A stretch of 64,000 bases of DNA from Triglochin maritima (taxonomy: Eukaryota > Streptophyta > Magnoliopsida > Alismatales > Juncaginaceae): NCBI GenBank assembly GCA_963682175.1, contig OY821777.1:15024001-15088000 (forward strand), given 5' to 3'. The position numbers and the translations under genes are program-made. Below, piece by piece: positions 9,802 to 21,179 of the stretch; position 1 is the stretch's first letter; every line of letters begins with the position of its first letter. A model generated the notes under the pieces. The model ran no database searches, had not been told where the DNA came from, and worked only from the letters and a program-made list of their open reading frames with translations.

Positions 9802-12800
9802 TCACTTGCGCTTCTTCCCAGCTGCGGCTTCCCAAGCCATCAAGATATGATCAGCGATTTCAATGACACCAACCCCATGTTTGACCTGTCGTTGACAACA
9901 CCATTAGAGCAAAGACGTGAAAACTATCTCGATTGGTTATAGATAGTATCTTTATTCTCAAAATGAACAGAAGCTCAATAATGGATGCCTGCTTTAATAA
10001 TCTTGACATCAAAAATGTAAAACTATCTTGATTGGTTATAGATAGTATCTTTATTCTCAAAATGAACAAAAGCTCAATAATGGATGCCTGATTTAATAAT
10101 CTTGACATAAAAATGTTTTACCTGAGCAAAGACGAAAGGGCCTCCATCTCTCATTCGCAGTGCGTCCCTCTCCATAACTCCCAAGTCTGCTCCAACCGCA
10201 TCAGCTAGATCTGTCTTGTTTATCACCTAAAGAGAAAATCAATTTCACAATGAAGATGTATAAATTTGCAAAATGAAATGAAAACATGTGTTTTCTCACT
10301 AGTAGATCTGCTTGGGTGATTCCAGGACCGCCCTTTCGTGGAATTTTATCACCACCAGATACATCGATGATATATATAATGTAGTCAGCCAATTCTCTGC
10401 TGAAGTTAGCAGCTAAGTTATCTGCACGACAAGGAAAATACCAACCTTCAACCAATTTGATCATCATTTTCTACTTAATTTCGTATCTGGCAGCATAAAG
10501 GGTCATGGACAATCAACGCATAAACTGTAAACAAGGGTACCACTTTGACGATAAATGGTTCCCTAGGGAAAGTACAACAACAATAAAATTAGAAAAGACC
10601 CAAGATCCTCAGGATTGTAGAAGCGGAATACATTCTGATTCAATTGACATTCTCAACCCTAGAAGCATTCCAGCTAGTATGAAGATAAAAGAAAGAGTTT
10701 TCATGTATAGACGTTTTAGTCCCAAGCAATAACATTTGTATTTTTGTAATGCTATAACATGCATGGACCTTCCAATATATAATCAGTACATTCCAAGGAT
10801 GTCCAGCAGAAATGATATATCTGGTTGCTGGACTATTAAGTCAATAATGTTGAAGAATCTTAGACAGGCAAAGCAACAGTACCTCCTCCAGATTCACAAA
10901 GCAGTATATCTGCCTTGTATAAATTAGACAACTCTTCGAGAGGACCTAAATTGATGCTTATATCTTCGCGTATTGCAGCATGAGGGCAGCCTCCTGTTTC
11001 TACTGCACGAATGCGTTCTTCAGGAAGTGCACCATGTTTAACCAAAAACTCTCCGTCCTCTTTGGTGAATATGTCATTTGTTACCTGAAGCAAAAACAAA
11101 GTTTACTCCTAAAGATAGTAATAAAGCATGTTGGTTGTTGGCAGGTCAGATGATCAAACATAGATGTCTTGGAAGATAAGATCATTGTAACAATAAAAAA
11201 AATAGTTATCATTAAGGGTATACATAATGTAGAGCTTTGTCAGTAAAGAATTTGCACAACTTTCAGTATTTGGGTAAATCATGAGAATCAGTGTTCTGGA
11301 ACAGTGCCATAACAAGCTGCTTACTATATTCTGCTATAATAAGTATATGCCGTTCTAAATCATTATACTTTTCAACTTAAACATTAACAGGAAAAGGCAA
11401 AGTAAAACTTCACAACCCTTTTAATTTTGTACGAAGATCAACTAAATAAGCATCCAGTTTTCTTGCAAGGAAATCACCTAATATGGATGAAAAAAAATCT
11501 CAGAAACAACACAGAGGAACTGTTGTAATTTTTGGGAAGGGCATAGAGGCAGCACATAATTAATCAACCATCCTTATAAGAATGTGAAATCACAACTAAG
11601 AGCACCAATGCTTTATTGAGGAAAACATTTTTTTCTTAATTTGGAAATTGGTGGAGTTCTTTATCCTATGGAGTTTGAACAAGGAATACGTAGCTGAGTA
11701 CATTTTACTAATTTTTTTGGGATCTTAGCCAGCATGCAGCACCATCTACTTGTCGGATGACTCTGCGAGTTGTAGCACACAGCGTAATCATCAAACGGAA
11801 AGCATCCGGCGATGTCTTAGAGGAATGCATGCTGATGTAGATTCGACCCAAAGAACACACAGCTTAAGGTTAACGTGAGAATGGCTTTTGGGTACGTTTT
11901 CAGGAACTTGTGCATCATAATAAATCAACTGTAATCGTTATAACAAGATATTGGATGACTTGGAAGTATACTGCCATCCAATAGCAAATCATCACAAAAC
12001 ACGAATGCTACAACTAGTGCTTTGATTGATTAGCATGCATAACGATAATATGCACGGAACTTACCGCAGCGAGACTATACTTGTCCCGGAGGTTCTGGCA
12101 AAGTGCCAACATGAGAGCTGTTTTACTGAAATACGAGAAGCAACAAAAAATCAGAGTAAGAAATCCATCACCAAAGAGCTACATGATACTAAGAGGGTGT
12201 ATTGCTGGGAGCAAGGGTGTGACTTCATTGAACACTATCATCTTTTGCTTTAAACATCTAGGTAACTCAAGCAAAACAAGACTGGTTTCAAGATACAATA
12301 AATGGTAAAACTCATATTGAAGTGCAAGAAATTGCAGTTTAAGTGGTCAAAATATCATCTAGGTACAGTTAACTTACAGGAGTAAGTTCCATAGATTAAC
12401 TAAAATAATTATAAAAGCCCTATGAGCTTCAACTTTCCATCAGGAGATAATTTTCCTCTAGACCAAGTAGATTCAAACCATGGCAAAATCACAAACATCA
12501 CCGAAATGTTAGCATGATACAAGACAAGCCTTCACGAGCAGGACACAACACAAGTGAAATCATCATTAATCCAACCTTTGAGGCAGCATAAACACTCTTA
12601 AGATATACACCTCAAATTATAAACCAGATAATAATAAAAACTCAAAGCCATGTCTAATAAGCACGAAAAAAATGTTTCACACTAGAAGATATCAATATCC
12701 GTTCCAAAAACAAATTTTTCCATGATTTATTAAACCACATGGGAGTAAGTTTATTTAATATAATCTAATCTTGTCAAATCTAATTATATCGAACTGTGTA

Positions 12801-13713
12801 AATTAACTCAAAGAAAGCAATATCTTGGAAATGTAGACCTATAATCCTATATTGCTCGATATGATCAACGATACAATAGTTTGGTAGCTCTCACTAAGTA
12901 TTTGGATTCTTAAACCAATGAATCAACTGAATTTAACAAGGTATCAAAGTGGACCCATTGATTTGTGGCGTGCCGCCCATTCCAACACACATCATCCATG
13001 TATGGCCATAAAAAAACAAAGTTGCTCACACATGCAAGAGAGTCCATCCACAATGACCTTGATCACGCGTAAACACAAATATCTTGCTTGTAATGCAATG
13101 TACTTAATTGTTGAGCACCTCTGGGTAGTTCATTGGCAAACACAATGCTTCTGTGACAAAAGATGACAAGTTCAACTCTCAGGACTAGTAATTTTCAACC
13201 CTCGGAAGCTACATTTATAGACTTCCCTTTTTTTTTTAAAAGATCGCGGTCAAACATTATTGAAGTGTGGGTATCCAACTAAAAATCAATTGGTGACGAG
13301 TAAATGAACCCTACAACTTAAAACCCACTAGAGAAAGTCCCTGAATTGTTCAACGTGAGACTATTCTCTAACCGATGCACGTGAGATGTGTTAGTGTTAG
13401 TAAAAAGAGAGAACCCGGTCCCGACGGGCCCGCCGATACCGACGGTGAAGGCGCGTTCGGAGTAGTCCCGATGGGAGATAGGGGTGGCTCTGTTGCTGAA
13501 ATGGCCAGGATGGTAGATGGGCTCGTGGGAGTGTGGAGCCAAACCGTCGTGGGAGTGGTAAACCCTCCCGTCCTCCCCCACCCACCTCGTCTTTGTCTTC
13601 TCCTCTTCGGAATGGTCATGGTGGTCGTGGTCGTGGTGGTCATGGTGGTAGTGGTGGTGTGGAGATGGAGATGGAGATGGAGATGGGATTCTGACTTTCA
13701 GATTCGGGAACAT
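9802..13713 (-). CDS. UREG: Urease accessory protein UreG
   Basis: UreG is the GTPase that delivers nickel during assembly of the urease active site in the cytosol. Six exons join in phase: 13713-13415, 12125-12065, 11084-10883, 10421-10300, 10226-10122 and 9885-9802, encoding 290 residues, the usual size for plant UreG. Visible motifs are the P-loop GGPVGTGKT (residues 94-102), the metal-binding CPH (153-155), ESGGDNLAANF, and the guanine-specificity NKTD (231-234). The N-terminus has an SP repeat, then about 16 residues rich in His and Asp, typical of plant UreG and likely nickel-binding. The start is ATG 13713, the first in-frame ATG after a TAA. The exon 1 donor is the weak GTTCTC. Intron 5 contains a tandem duplication. 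Confidence 0.96.
9921..10118. repeat. Tandem duplication of a 99-bp unit inside ureG intron 5
   Basis: Two adjacent copies (9921-10019 and 10020-10118), starting AAACTATCT, differ at only a few bases. The second copy ends near the splice donor of exon 5, but both exon borders remain intact. Confidence 0.9.
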
Positions 13714-15096
13714 TTGCAAAATCAGCCTCCTCGGAATTTATACTTGTATAAAAACTTTTAAGCACCGGATGCAAAATAACTCTTCTTGCTCAACTTTAGT
13801 TTTAATTTTGGTGCCTTGAAAATAATTGAATTACAGTTTGTACTACCAGCTTTAGAAGGTCACTCGGAGCGCCTCACTTAATTATCATCTAATGATTAAT
13901 TAATGTCATGTTCTGTGGTAAAAGTGTCGTTGTTGTCATGTTTGGTGTTCTTAGGTTAATGTTACTTGGGTACACTAGGGTGTGCACGAACCGGTCCGGT
14001 CTGGGTTCCAGACCGGTCGGTTCGGTTCCGATTGGAACCGGTCCGGGTTTCGGTCCGGAGGTTTTCAATTTTTTGGGTTCGGTCCGGTCCGGGTCGGTCC
14101 GGTTTTTTGTTTTTTTTAATTAAAAAATTAGTTTTTAACCGGACCGATTCGGTCTCGACCCCGGATAAAAATATGGTCCGGACCGGATACTCACCCCTAT
14201 GGGTACACTATTATTTTTTTTACAAATATAATTAAAGGATAGAAAATCACACAATAATAGTATGGGGATTAGGACACTTGTTTGTAAGTAGTAAGGACCT
14301 CGTTACAACTTTGAAAGAAACCATTGTGAGAGAGGACTTGATTATAAATCTGTAATGAAAACTTGGAATTGCTCAACTTTCAAGTGCAAATGAACTCAAT
14401 TATAGGACCTAAGTGTAAATTTAGTGCAATATCCAAATTATAGTTGAACTAAGCAACGTACAAATAAATATAGAACCAATAAAATCCAATTAGCCCACCA
14501 CCTCACTAATAACACCGAAACTGATGACAATTTTAGATCTTTTCACTTGAATATTTTTGAACGAAAGCTTTGGTACTATACTTTTAACTGACCGTGGAAC
14601 TTGGTTAATAGAGACTGTTCAATCAAATTACGGCAAGATCAAAAGTTAATATAGAAATCAATATGTTGGAAACCTAACTTTATATAAAGTTAGGGATAGG
14701 CCCATTCTAACAAAACAACACAAAAAGTGGGAAAAACATTTTTTTGATGGAGAAAGTAACAAAATGTTACCAATTCAAAGTTCAAGGAGTACGATAATGA
14801 AAGATTAAATTTAGGGGGTCAAATTGAAATGAAATCATTGTTTAGGAGGGATAATTTGTAATTTAACAACAACAAAAAAAAACAATTATTCTTTTAAGAA
14901 AAGGACAAAAATAAAACAAAAAATCCCAAAACATGTGGTGGTGGTTACTGGTTAGTGACAGCCATGTCTTCCTCCTTACTCCATCCACACCAACAAAACC
15001 ACCAAATTTATTCAAACTGAAAACAAAGACGAGAGAGAGAGAGAGGTTCAGAAATCAAAATCCTTCTCCACCTAATAATAAAAGATCATTACATAC
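13714..15096. promoter_or_regulatory. Divergent intergenic region between ureG and the plastid membrane-protein gene
   Basis: About 1.4 kb separates two divergently transcribed genes, so both promoters must lie here. It holds the hAT-type MITE at 13976-14199. A GA tract at 15030-15046 lies in the likely 5' UTR of the plus-strand gene. I see no other coding sequence. Confidence 0.6.
13976..14199. mobile_element. hAT-type MITE, 224 bp, with TGGGTACAC target duplication
   Basis: The ends are TAGGGTGTG and, on the other strand, TAGGGGTGA, both like hAT termini. TGGGTACAC occurs directly before (13967-13975) and directly after (14200-14208) the element; hAT elements make 8-bp duplications, so one base may be chance. 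The interior is dominated by CCGGTCC and GGACCGG words. It lies in the promoter region of ureG. Confidence 0.85.
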
Positions 15097-17650
15097 ATGA
15101 CTCCTACTACTACTCTTCCAACCCCAACAAGGATTTGGAGCCAACCAACTAACTTGGCCTTCTCTGCCATGAACGTGAGAGCCACCACTACTTTCATGGG
15201 CAGATTACAGATTGGTAAGATGACCAAATTTAATGCTGCTTCTGCCATTCCAGAAGGAGTTGAAGATGAGGAATCCAGCAACTCAACAGGTGCATGCATC
15301 ACATGTTCCCTTTTTTTGAGTTTGTTGTTTTCTTCTGATGTTGGGAAAACGGAAATCTTTGTTATTTTTATTTATTTATTGTAAGATAGATTTTGTTTTG
15401 GTGGGCAACCATGGAATGGTTAAAAGATTGTTTTGGGCTTTATGGTCTGTTTGAATTTCTATGTCAACTCTTTCTTCGTATTTGTTGACGTGGGTTTTAT
15501 GAAATTTCAGTTGAAAATGTCACTTGCATCCTCAAACAGAAGAATTTAAAATTTTGTAACATACAATCAACAGATTATATGACTCAAATATAAGTAAACA
15601 GGTGCACCAACATATATATATAATATATATCCGAGTATTTCAAAAGTGTAATTACATCAAAATGTCTATACAACAAATACAAGTAATCACTTCGACATCA
15701 AAACGAGAGAAATCTGGATTTGGTATCGGCACTCCTCTCCTTGGTCATCACCCCACCTAACGCTGATCACGACATGAAAAACAAACATGCAACAATGTCT
15801 GAGTTTCCAGAAGGAAATCCCGTATACCAATTCTACAATGCATGAAACAGAAACACCCTAGCATGCAATTCTACCAACAAGAAAAACACAACAACAAAGC
15901 TGAGCTTCAGGGTTTTTTCACCCAACCACAGCGCACACCATCGTTACGGGGCTCCAGAGTTTTTTCACCCAACCACCGCAACACACAACGTCGCCAAGCT
16001 GGGCTCCAGTGCTTTTTCACCCAACCCAAACGTCTAAGGGCTCCAGAGCTTTTTCAGCCAACCTTTAACACGGGGTCTACATTCAGACTTCATGGCTCTT
16101 TCACCAAACTTGAACGCACTACAGAGCTCTAGGGTTTTTTCACCAAACCCCGCAAAAACTAGCTGGGCTCTAGGACCTTTTCACCAAACCATAGCTCTCA
16201 CAACAGTTACGGGGCTCCAGGGCTTTTTCACCCAACTCAAACGTCTAAGAGCTCCATGGTTTTTTCACCCAACCCTTAACACGCGGTCCATGCTCAGACT
16301 CCAGGGCTCTTTCACCCAACTCAAACGTCTAAGGGCTCCAAGGTATTTTCACCCAACCCTTAACACGCGGTCTATGCTCAGACTCCAGAGCTATTTCACC
16401 CAACCTGAACGCACTACAGAGCTCTAGACTAGCTGGGCTCCAGGGTTTTTTCACTCAACCGCAACTCTCACAACAGTTACGGGGCTCCAGGGCTTTTTCA
16501 CCCAACCACCGCAACACATGTGCTCACCAGCACACTTGCCGGAAGAACATCGGCACCACAACTCGCCTCACACGGACGACCACAACAACCGCACATCCAA
16601 TGTGCAAAACTGGACACAAACGATCGACCGAACCAAGAGTCCCGGTTGACCGAATCTCACGAACACAGGGCAATTGCCTCGACTGACACTCCATCGGTCG
16701 ACTAATTCCCACAAACAATACTCGTGCGGTCGAACCAAAGTCAGGGATCGGTCGACTGTTTAGAAAGTCGCCTCCCAGGTTCAACGAACATAACGACCAA
16801 TCGGTCGAACGGAAAAGGGGACCCGTTCGACCGAAGTCCACCAGTGAAATCCACTAACTCTCAACAACAACTCCGGTCGAACCCCCGAGCACTCTTGGTC
16901 GACCGAATTCCACCAGAAATTCCACCATTGCTTCCAAACAACACTGGTCGACCTAACCACCAACGGTCGAACCCAAACACTATTCCAACTTAAGTTACCG
17001 GTCAGACAAGTCAAATAGGCGGTCGAATGTTTGGATGATCAACGCCCCAACCGACCTACAATAGTGCACACGGTCGAACGACAAAGGGGTCTCGTTCGAC
17101 CGAAACCAACTAGGCTTGCCTCAAATGCACAACCGGTCGACCGCCCGAGGGCATCGTTCGATCGGTGGGAGGAAGAACCCGAATTCTCATTAGGAACGGT
17201 CGACCGTTGCACCAACCTGTCGACCGATTAAGCAGTAAAATTTGTTGCACGTTTGCTTGTGATGAGTCTTTCGGCCTACCGTCGACTTCCAAATACTCAC
17301 ACCACAAAAGTGAGTTACGACTACAGGTTGACATACCGTAAATGTTTGAAGAAACCTTCGAAGAACCTCGACGGCGCTTCCACGAGCACTTCTCCCAAAA
17401 TCACGATCCAACTACGAACTTCTCGCTCGATCAACGATCACCACTCCTCGTCGATCTGTAGCCACACATTCACCTTCGTCGATCACCTCTCCAATCACAA
17501 CCACTGCAAACGAGACGGGTTGAGAGAGAGAAAGAAGAACGCCAAAGAGGAGAGTTGGTTGAGAACCGACTCACCTCGCCACTCAACCCATGCTTGCCGA
17601 TCAACCCCTCGTCGCCGGCAAGACCACCTCTCGCCGGAGCTCCACTGAGT

Positions 17651-17690
<40 letters not shown>

Positions 17691-19132
17691 AACTTATAAA
17701 TATCTTCCATCCAATCATCTCAACCATCCAACTCCACTTCATCTCGTCCAATCTAAACTCCTCCTAAACACCACCAAAACGTCATTAAAACTCAATTAGG
17801 ATTACGATCCCACACTTCCACTAAACCAGCTAGTTTATCCATTCTTGGAAGGTTCATTCGGTAAATTACTATATTTAGAATTTACCCCTTCGTTTTCTCT
17901 GCAATACGCAGGATCAAATGATCAAATCTCAGAAGCAATTCTCAAACATATCCTAGCCTTAATTAGCGTGAAGATCATAAGTTTTTAGATGTCAATTGTA
18001 AATCACATTTGATAGAATTAAAATTTAATTGTCAAAATGTGGTCAGAAACGGATCCTTAGTAATGGATTCACAAGTTTGATCTTATATAATAGGTTTTTC
18101 TAATAACTAGAGGATTTTAGCATTATAACCAGATTTGCCCCCTTTCCCCTGACTTCGGTTGGTTTAACAAGTCAAGTTGTCGATTTGAGTTAGTATACTA
18201 ACTTCTTTAACGGAAACATGACAACCATATAAATTAACCAACGGTTGAAAATGAAGTTTCGTTACAAAACAAAATGTCGATCAAAGGCCATTTAGTTTCA
18301 CAACAATATTACATTTACATATGGTATTTGTTGTAAAACTACATCTTCATGTGCATTGGAGATAGTTTTCAAATGCTCTTGAGTGACTAAAACATTAATA
18401 TAGCTAGCTGAAATCAGGCTTAAATTCAGTCTCAATGTGGTACAAGCCCCCAAGGAGAAATTTGATGCCTGGGCTCTTACAGAGTGGAGTTTCTTCTACT
18501 AATTTTTTCTACAATTTTAACAACCAACAAACCCTTGTAATTTCAAACTGATTATAAATTAGCAAACTAATATGATATCTCAATTTCGAGACTTAGTTAT
18601 CCAAAATACACTTGAGAACTATTCTCATTCTTTTGAATTCTGTGTGTTATTCTCTCAGTTGTTTCATATGTGACCGATAAAAATTATTTCCCATGAAGGG
18701 TCGTCCGCACGCAGTCAGCTGGACCTCTTGGAGCAACTCACATCAACCAGTTCGGAAAGTGGTGAGCACAAACAAGTTTAACTTCGCTTCTTAGTTCTCA
18801 CTTCTCACTAACCTTATACTCAAGGTTCTTTTTCTCTAGGCTACAGTGGCAGTGCAAGAACTCAAAGGCCCACGATCCGCGAACAACTTTCAGAATTAGT
18901 TGGTGACAGAGGTGGAGAATTCACTCTCCCATTGGGAAAACGTCTGAAAGAGAGCCTGAAATCATTGACCATTTCACAGAAAAGAAACATCAAGAGGCAA
19001 GCCTACTTAAATGAGGTTTCGGGACGTAACGATTCAGTCTTCTTTGCCACCATAGGCGCTTTCGTTATTCTTCCTCCTATCGTTATATTGGCGGTCGCAG
19101 TAATTACAGGTTATGTACAGCTTTTACCATGA
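15097..19132 (+). CDS. Predicted plastid-targeted single-pass membrane protein of unknown function
   Basis: Three exons join in phase: 15097-15289, 18699-18761 and 18840-19132, encoding 182 residues. The first exon is rich in Thr, Ser and Pro with few acidic residues, as in plastid transit peptides. Next comes SSARSQLDLLEQL, a motif region (PTIREQLSEL, then FTLPLGKRLK) and a basic stretch (SQKRNIKRQAYLNEVS). One hydrophobic helix at about residues 152-175 (FFATIGAFVILPPIVILAVAV) ends four residues before the C-terminus. The pattern resembles a conserved plant family annotated as chloroplast inner-membrane protein (Arabidopsis At1g42960 type); this is from memory and only moderately sure. Intron 1 is 3.4 kb and full of repeats. 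The gene converges on the b561-domain gene, with 213 bp between the two stop codons. Confidence 0.8.
15900..16515 (+). repeat. Irregular array of a GGGCTCCAGGGCTTTTTCACCCAACC motif
   Basis: At least 13 copies of a core close to CTCCAGGGCTTTTTCACCCAAC occur in one orientation, spaced about 35-60 bp apart. Between them recur GTTACGGGG, AACGTCTAAG and AACACGCGGTC. Copies drift at the T-run and at CCCAAC/CCAAAC. It lies in intron 1 of the plastid membrane-protein gene, directly before the CGGTCGACCG cluster. It may be part of a degraded LTR element. Confidence 0.85.
16620..17245. repeat. Cluster of CGGTCGACCG-type palindromes
   Basis: GGTCGAC, GTTCGACCG and CGGTCGACCG variants occur at least 15 times in about 620 bp, spaced roughly 20-60 bp. 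The full motif is a 10-bp palindrome. The same motif clusters inside the solo-LTR candidate at 23070-23285. The stretch is in intron 1 of the plus-strand gene and probably derives from the same repeat family. Confidence 0.8.
17655..17687 (+). repeat. (GA)n microsatellite
   Basis: About 16 GA units follow a Cys/Arg-poor, non-coding stretch in intron 1. No coding exon is supported around it. Confidence 0.95.
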
Positions 19133-19345
19133 TGAGACAACATACTGTCATAAGTTTTGTACAGTGTATTGTAGAACAAATTACACAAGAAATTTCCAAT
19201 GCACAACTAGGTGTATATCGAAAGCTACAGAACATCTCGATCACAATTTACAAGTCAAAATGAAAGATTGCTGCTTAAATCTGCACAAGTTGCTGCAATT
19301 TGGTGTCATCAAGCAACAAAATTTGAAAAAAGAATTAATATCGCA

Positions 19346-21179
19346 TTAGCAAGATACAGACTCTGACTTGTTTCGAGTGCTTGCGGAAGGAGATAGAGGT
19401 AGCCCATCGGCCGGATTTATCTGCTCGTTAGCCGGTTTGATCCCTTGATTTCTCATGTGGTCCCATCTGTCCTGAATGAGGTATATGAAGCCAAAGATGG
19501 CAACTTGGATTGAGAACAGAATTGTCCAGATTCTAGCATTTTTCGAAGTTTTTATATGGTACATGTACAATCCAAGGTATACATCGGTTATGGCCACTAT
19601 GGAAGCCACTGTTCCGATAAACCAGTGGCCGAAGTACCAGATTCGCCTTCTTCTGGCACCCCTGCATAAAAATTAAAGCATAGGAAGTTAAGAAGGTGGA
19701 GCACTAAAAAGGTACTGCCATAACACAATTTGGAACTTAGACTCGTATATTTAAGACTACAATATCTTATCTATTTGAGCAGTTAGAGTAAGAAGGTATT
19801 ATTTTGGTTTCTTCTAAAATGTCTGCTTACTACATATCCTTGAAGAATTTGATACGAGAAGAGTGAGAACTCACTTATTTGGTCTGAAAATGGCAACCAA
19901 GGGTTGTATCCATACAAGGACATAGAGTGCCACTCCAAGTCTTTGGTGTGTAGTTTTGAAGTTGTTCTCAAAATTCTTCAGGGCCAATATTGCTGCAACA
20001 GTAGCTATAACCACTGCAACTATCTGTCACCAATTCGGTGTTGCTCAAAATCAAAGACTCCACAATAATTTTGTAAAGTTAGGAAAAAAACTCCATAATG
20101 GTAATATATAGTTACAAAAGATATAATTCACACCATGGATGGATATGTGAAATTTCTTTTGCGAATGATGTTCTACCATACTCTAATAAAATCTTAGAAT
20201 GCAACTCATTTTGTCAGGATGTCATATTCTTCTTAGCTATCCCAAGATCAAAATTATACCGAATGAATTTCAATTTGTTTTATTAATTGTAGAACAAGGA
20301 TATATTAAACAAAGTTGGTCAATATTCATATTAAATGACAAAATGTAGATAAGAAAAAAAAACATCCTCAAACTAACCTGCAAAATGACATGGGAGTAAA
20401 AGAGACACTTGAGCATGTTCCCACTCTTAACTCCGTCTGACATTCTAATGACTAGAATCCCTATAGGCATGAGAAATGCCATGGAGAACCACAGAAGGAA
20501 TCCATGTATTATTATTTGTGTAGACAGCTTAGGACTCACCTACAATGCAAAGATCAAAAAAGTGTTACAATCAACATTAATATTCATTTTGCAAAATTTT
20601 GTTTTAGTAATATCACAAAAATTTAACCTTCTAAGCCACTGGATATTACATCAACTCAACCTAGTTGGAACTTCTAGATCACCCCAAGGATGTCTTTGGC
20701 ATGAAGTTGTTAACCGACCACAAACACCGCTTGATAAGTGGAAAATAACCTCTTACTATAGCACCTATGATAGTTACTCTATGATATAGATCTTTAGGAT
20801 TGTCCATTAATAGAAATTAGTCGTTTATTCCATATGCCTCGCCATTATGATTTGAATCATACTGATTTGGTTGAAGTCTCTTACTCGTATCTCTCATCAA
20901 AAGATACTACTTTGCAATGCTTGTTTACCAAATCCCTGCTAACCCAAGAGGTTTTTAATTACCTGAAATAACACTCTAGCTACAACCAGTGAATCAAAAC
21001 ATTAAAGCGAAACAAGTACCAATATATACCTTCTGGAGACCATTTTGAGAATCCTCATGGCTGCCAACTGAGCTGATATCATCACTTTCAAGACTGGAGG
21101 GCGCTACAATCACAACGATATCCAAAAGAAACACCATAATCAAGAAAAACTCCAGCAATACGTTCTTGCAAAATACCAT
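19346..21179 (-). CDS. Cytochrome b561 domain-containing membrane protein
   Basis: Four exons join in phase: 21179-21030, 20539-20378, 20023-19875 and 19661-19346, encoding 258 residues. An N-terminal hydrophobic segment (residues 8-27) looks like a signal peptide. The rest is a b561 core with about five membrane helices. The four His expected to hold two haems are present at 62 (IHGFLLW), 100 (YSHVI), 130 (TTHQRLG) and 166 (FGHWF). The family moves electrons across membranes, often from ascorbate. No DOMON domain precedes the core, so it belongs with the short plant proteins of the At2g30890 type and not with CYBDOM proteins. The tail after residue 235 is polar. Start ATG 21179 directly precedes the hydrophobic segment; the earlier in-frame start candidates are not ATG. 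Confidence 0.9.

Noticed and set aside
13375..13761. Plus-strand frame of 128 codons with Val/Arg/Trp repeats
   Set aside because: It is the antisense of the His-rich first exon of ureG.
17253..17710. Frames of 131 and 71 codons near the GA tract
   Set aside because: They are interrupted by microsatellite, lie inside intron 1 of the plus-strand gene and show no domain.
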